From positions 42,046,001 through 42,110,000 of the forward strand of contig JAZBRS010000029.1 in the NCBI GenBank assembly GCA_037176725.1: a stretch of DNA of 64,000 nt, written 5' to 3'. The stretch's first letter is position 1. The number at the start of each line of letters is the position of its first letter. Made by a program: the position numbers and the translations under genes. This document shows, one piece after another, positions 59,111 through 64,000 of the stretch. The notes under the pieces are model-generated. The model was not told where the DNA came from and did no database searches. It worked only from the letters and a program-made list of their open reading frames with translations. The stretch is from Posidonia oceanica (taxonomy: Eukaryota > Streptophyta > Magnoliopsida > Alismatales > Posidoniaceae).

Positions 59111-59835
59111 GTTTCTCGCACCGTTTTACGTGTTTGCTGTTGCTTTCCCTTGCATGTCGCTTTCATGTGCATGGTTTTGCCGCCGTTTTGTTTTATCGCC
59201 TACATTTGCATTTAGGGCAGTGATGCTTACTACCTGGAGTTCTCACGGACCAGGATTCGCTCGGTTCAGAACATAGACAGCGCTGCTGAGCACTTAGATT
59301 GCACGTTTAATTCCTTGCACGCATTCTATCACTTAGAGCACACATTTGAGCATCTAATTAGGCATTCATGGCACTTAGGCATTCAAAGTATGCATTTCCC
59401 TGCGTATGCGAGCGTAAGCCTAGAAAGACCGATTCTCGGGCGTGTCGGGGGTGCCTAACACCTTCCCCGCACGTAACAAGAGTCCTTACCCTTTCTCATG
59501 ACCCGTAATGACCATATTGCCCTTATCTTAAGCACGAGTCACATCATTGCATCTCATCTCATTTGCATTGCATCGCATTGCATCTTTTGCTTAGTTTTGC
59601 ATGTTTATTCACGCATTTCCCCGATTTTCCTTGTCTCCCGACTTAATAGACACGATGGCGACTCTGATTTGTCTTATCTTCTCCTTTTCTTGCTCTTTTT
59701 TTCCCTTTTTTGGTGTTTTCGAGTTAAGTCTTCCTTCTCGGATGCACCCGCTAATAGTGAACCTGATTCTGATCGATGCACGCGAGCTTTGGCATCGTGC
59801 ATGGACGATCTGAACACCAGAATTACTACAGTTAC

Positions 59836-60164
59836 TACACATATTGATCCATCTTTGCATTGTTTTGTTTCTTTTGTTTTGCTAATGTTTGTCATACAAT
59901 GAGGAAGAAGGAAGAAAGAGCTTACCAAGCATGGGCACCCTTGGGCAACGCTAGCATTGTTCCAAGGTAGTTGAACCCGCAACCACATCACATCTCCCCA
60001 AGGCGTCTCGAGGGCCGACGAAAGCGAATCGAGAGTGGCGATCACACCAATTCCATCACACGTGGAGTGACGAAGTTGGATACAAAAGGGGACCCCGAGA
60101 AAGAGCGGATAGAGCAAGAAAGCATACAAGCCTCTTCCCCCTCTCCCAAAACCCCATATCCACA
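59836..60164 (+). mobile_element. 3' LTR of Tat-5, right part
   Basis: Continues the LTR interrupted at 53688 and ends CCATATCCACA; the next five bases GCGCC are the likely target duplication. Confidence 0.9.
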
Positions 60165-60169
60165 GCGCC

Positions 60170-60393
60170 TAGACATGCCAATCAGTGGCTGGGCTGAAGA
60201 TGGGCTTGGGCTTGTGGAAGGCTTAGGTTAGGTTTGGGAAATGGGAAATGAATTGTTTTGGGTAGGTTTTGGAATGGGATTTGGTTTTAGGTCAAATTGG
60301 ATTAGTTTGAGTGGAAAGATGGGGTTTTGGGGAGAAAGGTTGAATCCGCAGTTCCCGAGCTCACCCGCCAGGTGTCAAAATAGGGTGTCTACA
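60170..60393 (-). mobile_element. 5' LTR of Tat-2, 5' portion with LTR start
   Basis: On minus the LTR begins TGTAGACACCCTATTTTGAC at 60393. It continues at 44079 after the Tat-5 insertion. The next base to the right belongs to the Tat-7 leader, so Tat-2 sits inside that leader. Confidence 0.8.
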
Positions 60394-61225
60394 AATGGCA
60401 CACATGCAAATGGATGCTTTCTAGTGTGCTTTCTCACCAATCTAGTGTGTCCTGGTAGGCTGTCTACTTCGGACTCTCACAAGGTATATGGGTCTCTGAC
60501 TCGGTCAGAAGGAAGGCTCCTGTCTAAATCCTGGCCAAAGCTCAAGCGATGACAGGTGGTGCGTTAGGAGCCTCGACCCTGCCAAAGCATGGGCTGTACC
60601 CTCTACTAACACCGACACGACCCTAGACAAGGGGGGATAGACCGACCAACTCGTCCCATGCCAAAGCAATGGAATAAGAGACCCGACCTATCCTTCTCAG
60701 ACTAGTAGGTGGACTCAGGGATGAGAAGAATGCATGCCCTATATGATCATTCATGCGAGTATGATTTAAGTCTTTTACTTGCACGTTTTATTAACTAAAG
60801 AGGAAAAGAAGCTAGTGTATAGATCTAGTAGGCCTAAGCGTTCTTTTTACTTGCGTTTTTTAGTTAACCCAAGGAGGAAACAATCACATCTCTAGTGATC
60901 CTTAGGATTAATGCAAGAAAGGGAAAGAAACACTCAAATATGGCGATGATATATCACACATCACTTCATAAGGCATGCTCATGGTATGTGCTGGTGTCGT
61001 GCCTCATGATTAGTGAAATAAAAGACATACAACACATCAAAAGGCATATACAATCATGGCATGTGCGTGTGTAGTGACATAACATGCATGTGTAAGGATA
61101 GACATTCACCAAGTAAATGGTATGATCAAACAAACCAAGGCATAATGAAAAAGTACTAATACAACTTAACAAAACAAGCCACAAGGTAATCGGAAAGGCG
61201 GAAATCAAAAAGGCGGAGTCTAGTA
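60394..61225 (-). other. Tat-7 leader, cut by Tat-2
   Basis: Holds the conserved leader block (about 60430-60720) and GCATG-rich sequence; non-coding. The gag that should follow on the left has been separated by the Tat-2 insertion or lost. Confidence 0.7.
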
Positions 61226-61243
61226 TCCCCAGCAGAGTCGCCA
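61226..61243 (-). other. Primer binding site of Tat-7
   Basis: The minus strand reads TGGCGACTCTGCTGGGGA, six bases after the LTR end CGGTCACA. It is the most canonical PBS of the window. Confidence 0.8.
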
Positions 61244-61844
61244 CTTTCCTGTGACCGTCTCGGTGATGCAGACGCACGCTGCCAAAGCTCGCGTGCGTTG
61301 GCTAGAGAGGGGAGGCCACGGCTAATGGTGAATCCGAGGAGAATTCGACTCGAGGAAACACCGATAAAATAACGAAATCAGAGGGAAAAGAAATGGAAAA
61401 TAAAAATGGAGTCACCACCTAGTCTAATTGAAAGAAACCGGAAGACGAGGAAAACTGGAGGTAAATGACAAGCAAAGGAAAGCAAAAAGATGCAAATCCA
61501 ACCAAATGAATGCGACGCAAGGTCACTGTGGTCCAGAGAAAGGGTAAGGGCTCCTGTTACGCACGGGAAAAGGATTAGGCACCCCCGATGTGCTTGAGAA
61601 AGTCGGTCTTTCTTACATCATTCCGCTCAAGTGTGTGGCTCATGTAGGCATCAGATGCCAAGTTGTGTATGCCATAGGCGAGGATGAAACATGCTATGCA
61701 ATGGTGTAAATAACAAAACAAATATGGAACAAGTATGATAAATGCCAAATAAACTCAGGAGACTAGTAAAACATGTCTAAGAAGCATGCAAGCATAGGGG
61801 AAAGCAAAGAAACTGCGAGATGAAAACTTAAAACAAGCAATGTC

Positions 61845-62220
61845 CACTAGGTAAAAGTCCCGGTAAAATACGCGAGAGGTCGACGCGAGATCATTACGCG
61901 AGATCAGTTCATCCAGACAGTGGAAAGTCATTGCTAAATTGGATGCCCATCTTGATTCAATTCGATATAGAATTGATCGAATGATCAAGAGGGAACATCT
62001 AGGGAGGAAAACATGCATTAAAAGAAAATAGGGAATCAAAGAGAAGACCAGAAAGGGGCTCTGTTTTCTGAGTGAAATCACTGTCAAATACGCGAGAGGT
62101 CTGCGTGAGACCCCGATGCGAGATAGGTTTGTTCAGATAGTGAACTTCATTACGAAAATTGGGAGTCCCTCTCGATCTGAATCGATATGGAATCGATCGA
62201 TTGACTAAGAAGGAGCATCC
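61845..62220 (-). repeat. 220-bp duplication with triple CGCGAGA cassette
   Basis: About 61845-62000 and 62068-62220 are diverged copies; cassettes start near 61868 and 62088, 220 bp apart. Each cassette has three CGCGAGA-like words at 12-16-bp steps, followed by a near-palindrome around ATTCGATATAGAATTGATC. A third cassette is at 63473-63525. Confidence 0.8.
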
Positions 62221-63248
62221 AGGAGTGCATAGGTGCAAGCATACACGCCTGAGGCCCCTCGATTTGTCCTCCCCACCTCCGTGGTATTACTGCTAGAGTT
62301 CTGGAGGTCGACCTGCCATGGCGAAGGCTGGTGACCCCTAGGACGTCTCTACGACTCTCGGAGGGATGATGGGAAGAGAAGGAGGGTAGAGGACGCGATG
62401 TTGAAGGATTAAAGCATGAATTCCACTCCTCCCCAATCTCTCTGGCCGACGCCGGCAAACCTGAACTCGACCAACCACAAGAGAGGCTGCGAGCTCAAAG
62501 GGATGCACTTGGAGCGTTGAGAGGCATCGGGAAGAAGTGGGGGAGTAAAGACAATGCAAAGCCAAAAGAACTTAAACGAGCAGCGACCCTCCCCATCCAC
62601 CTTGGTCGACGCCGGCATTCCCGTGCTCGGTCGGCCATGAACGAGGCCACAAGCACGAGACCCCTCTGGAGCATCTAGGAGGGTGGCGAGGAGGTGAAAA
62701 CAAACAAAATTAAATGAGAAGTAAAGTAGCCTGTCGACGCAAGGGTGAGTCTCATGCTCACCGACTGTCGGCCTTGCGTGGATGGAGACCCATTGCCGGA
62801 CAGGAGGGAGACGGTAAACCAGAGGGAAAACTCAATAGTAAACAAACAATTCACATACATGGGAGCATCCACAGCAAGAGGGGAGCAAACAGGAAGCAAG
62901 AGGAGGAGTGCTTACTTGCGTGTGCGGCCGAATGTTCCTCCCAGCTTCGGCGGGCTTGCTCTAAGGTGTGCCGCCTGGTCGATGAGGAAGGGCCAATGTG
63001 GAGGCTCAGGTGGCTCTACTCTCACTCACTAAGGCCCGGTGAAGGCTCAAAGGGTGGAGGAGGTGGGTGCTGTCAATGGTCACACTTGGGACTGAACTTG
63101 GGTTGCAAGGTGGCCGGAGAAGGAGAAGATGGCTTAGGGATTCTGAGGGCTGTTGGTCTAAGGGTACTGGGGATTCAGGCGAGGCTCAGAGGGTGGTAAG
63201 GGTGTGCCAATAGATGCCAAGGGGGGCTTCTCGTCGAAGGAGACACTG

Positions 63249-63255
63249 TTTTATA
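63249..63255 (-). promoter_or_regulatory. TATA box candidate of the Tat-7 LTR
   Basis: TATAAAA on minus, upstream of the GC-rich block. Confidence 0.5.
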
Positions 63256-63746
63256 GGAGGAAGAAAGCAAGCAAACCGTTGATGGCTAGCTGCATTTCAA
63301 GTGGTTGGTGTGGATTCGAATGATAGGATTAGATGGGGATTTGATTTGGAATGGGGGGTCTGATGGTCCAGGAGCTCGGAGGCACAAACTTAGATTCACG
63401 GGGACCAATGGAGAGCGAGGAATTGGTGGTCCAAAAGTGAATGGACCACGTAATCCTTCTCCTGTCCTAGGACAAAACGCGAGGGCCTGACGCGAGGGTC
63501 TTATGTGAGAGTCCTATACAAGGGATTCTAGCTTGGATTCTGAGCCTGTTTCTCTGGTTCGTGGGCCACCAATGGGCTAGGGTTTGTGGTGTTATAGTGT
63601 TTGGGTAGATTGGAGTGTGTTTGGGGTGTTCTGGTTGAGTTTTGGTGGGTCTGGTTAGGTTTAGTGAGTGGTGGGGTTTGCCTTGACCGAGCGCGCTCTT
63701 CCGGAGTAAACAGTTGACAATTGACTACTAGATTGGGGTGTCTACA

Positions 63747-64000
63747 CATATGCTTTTTGAAGTTGTTGTGTTTGATGTTTCTATGCCATATTTGGGTGTT
63801 TTCTTCCCCTTTTCGCATTAAGCCTAGGGACAATTAGAGACATGATTGCTTCCCCTATGGTTTAAGAAAATGAAATGGTAAATAAGAATGTACCCAAGGC
63901 ATAACTAGAGTGATACATTCACATTTATCCCCTTTGGCTTAATAAAATGCAAGTAAAATACTTTAAAGCATTCTTGCATGATTGTGCATCTTAGAAAGCA
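63747..64000 (+). other. Leader fragment of a plus-strand element, Tat-8
   Basis: From the first base after the Tat-7 LTR the sequence matches the Tat-3 leader at about 17457-17780 (CATATGCTTTTTGA, AATAAAATGCAAGTAAAA, TTAGAAAGCA), in the plus direction. Tat-7 thus inserted into the leader of a further element that runs off the right edge. Confidence 0.75.

Larger units (their letters stand above)
53684..59835 (+). mobile_element. Tat-6: 6.1-kb solo LTR with target duplication
   Basis: The LTR 53689-59830 starts TGTTGACATCCCATTTTGAC and ends CCAGAATTACTACA; GTTAC is present at 53684-53688 and 59831-59835, and removing the LTR restores the Tat-5 LTR. Order: AAACCCTA words (53740-54010), A-rich tract (54230-55140), pyrimidine-rich part, GC-rich block (about 55400-56500) with a splice donor CACAG|GTATTT at 56208, GTCC repeats (56530-58150), a segment resembling an LTR end plus PBS (58490-58760), GTTTTGCGTGCC repeats, the conserved Tat block (about 59435-59480). 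Solo LTRs of this length are rare. Confidence 0.93.
44080..60169 (+). mobile_element. Tat-5: non-autonomous gag-bearing LTR retrotransposon
   Basis: LTRs of 1,362 bp (44085-45446) and 1,364 bp (52654-53688 plus 59836-60164, split by a solo LTR) flank PBS, leader with cassettes, gag, a decayed integrase end, hairpin arrays and a polypurine tract. Bases outside the LTRs are GCACC (44080-44084) and GCGCC (60165-60169), a likely 5-bp duplication with one change. The LTR starts AGTAGATACCCC, so the exact terminal bases are less certain. No protease or RT is seen. Without the insertion it is about 9.9 kb. Confidence 0.85.
61250..63746 (-). mobile_element. LTR of Tat-7 (2,497 bp)
   Basis: Starts TGTAGACACCCCAATC at 63746 and ends GACGGTCACA at 61250 on minus. 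Contains a TATA box (63255-63249), a GC-rich block with splice donor CGCAA|GTAAGC at 62915 and an internal duplication (about 62270-62470 against 62480-62650), CTCGCGT-type cassettes, the conserved Tat block near 61590-61555, and the shared 3' end (GCGAGCTTTGGCAGCGTGCG). Confidence 0.87.

Noticed and set aside
1..64000. Genetic code with UAG reassigned to Gln in the host
   Set aside because: Not known in land plant nuclei, and the bias is explained by CHG methylation decay; kept only as an alternative in the findings.

Overview
The window looks like retrotransposon-filled nuclear DNA from a land plant with a large genome. Evidence: nested Ty3/gypsy LTR retrotransposons of the Tat lineage (long LTRs, gag-pol with a second plant-type RNase H, PBS of the TGGCGACTC type), Arabidopsis-type telomere-like CCCTAAA runs, plant-like GT-AG introns and a poly(A)-tailed non-LTR insertion. 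I could not place it to genus. I see no convincing host gene, rRNA, tRNA or CRISPR array. Names used here: Tat-1 to Tat-8, numbered by position.

Layout. 1-7340 (minus): Tat-1, the 5' part of an element (LTR 3492-7340, PBS, leader, gag) running off the left edge. 7341-13885, 27599-35520, 40554-44079 and 60170-60393 (minus): Tat-2, the only element with a recognisable gag-protease-RT-RNaseH-aRNaseH-integrase set; its 3' part carries, on the opposite strand, an inverted gag fragment and two intron-containing ORFs, one resembling the DUF7745/plant-mobile-domain group. 13891-27593 (plus): Tat-3, a complete non-autonomous element with two 3,294-bp LTRs and only gag, inserted in Tat-2 with target duplication CTAGC/TTAGC. 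35526-40553 (plus): a 5.0-kb solo LTR (Tat-4) inserted in Tat-2 gag with duplication GTCAC; it holds a telomere-like tract interrupted by a 5'-truncated poly(A) retroelement. 44085-60164 (plus): Tat-5, a second non-autonomous element (LTRs about 1.36 kb, gag with a 22-residue repeat tail), inserted in the Tat-2 5' LTR. 53689-59830 (plus): a 6.1-kb solo LTR (Tat-6) inserted in the right LTR of Tat-5 with duplication GTTAC. 60394-63746 (minus): Tat-7 leader and LTR. 63747-64000 (plus): leader fragment of Tat-8.

Insertion order read from the nesting: Tat-8 and Tat-7 first, then Tat-2, then Tat-3, Tat-4 and Tat-5 into Tat-2, and Tat-6 into Tat-5. Tat-3 and Tat-5 lack pol and would need enzymes supplied by relatives such as Tat-2.

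The most unusual signals are (1) cassettes of fixed length (58 bp in Tat-3, 56 bp in Tat-5) built from four 9-10-bp words in alternating orientation, with a constant frame (GTT...CGC / GCG...AAC) and a changing middle triplet, spaced about 230 bp apart in the Tat-3 LTR; (2) 3' non-coding arrays whose units fold into hairpins with paired changes in both arms; (3) a strong excess of TAG among in-frame stops, at Gln (CAG) or Trp positions, within long frames otherwise largely free of indels; (4) a GC-rich block ending in a good splice donor at the same place in the LTRs or leaders of all families. All comparisons were made by eye within the window.
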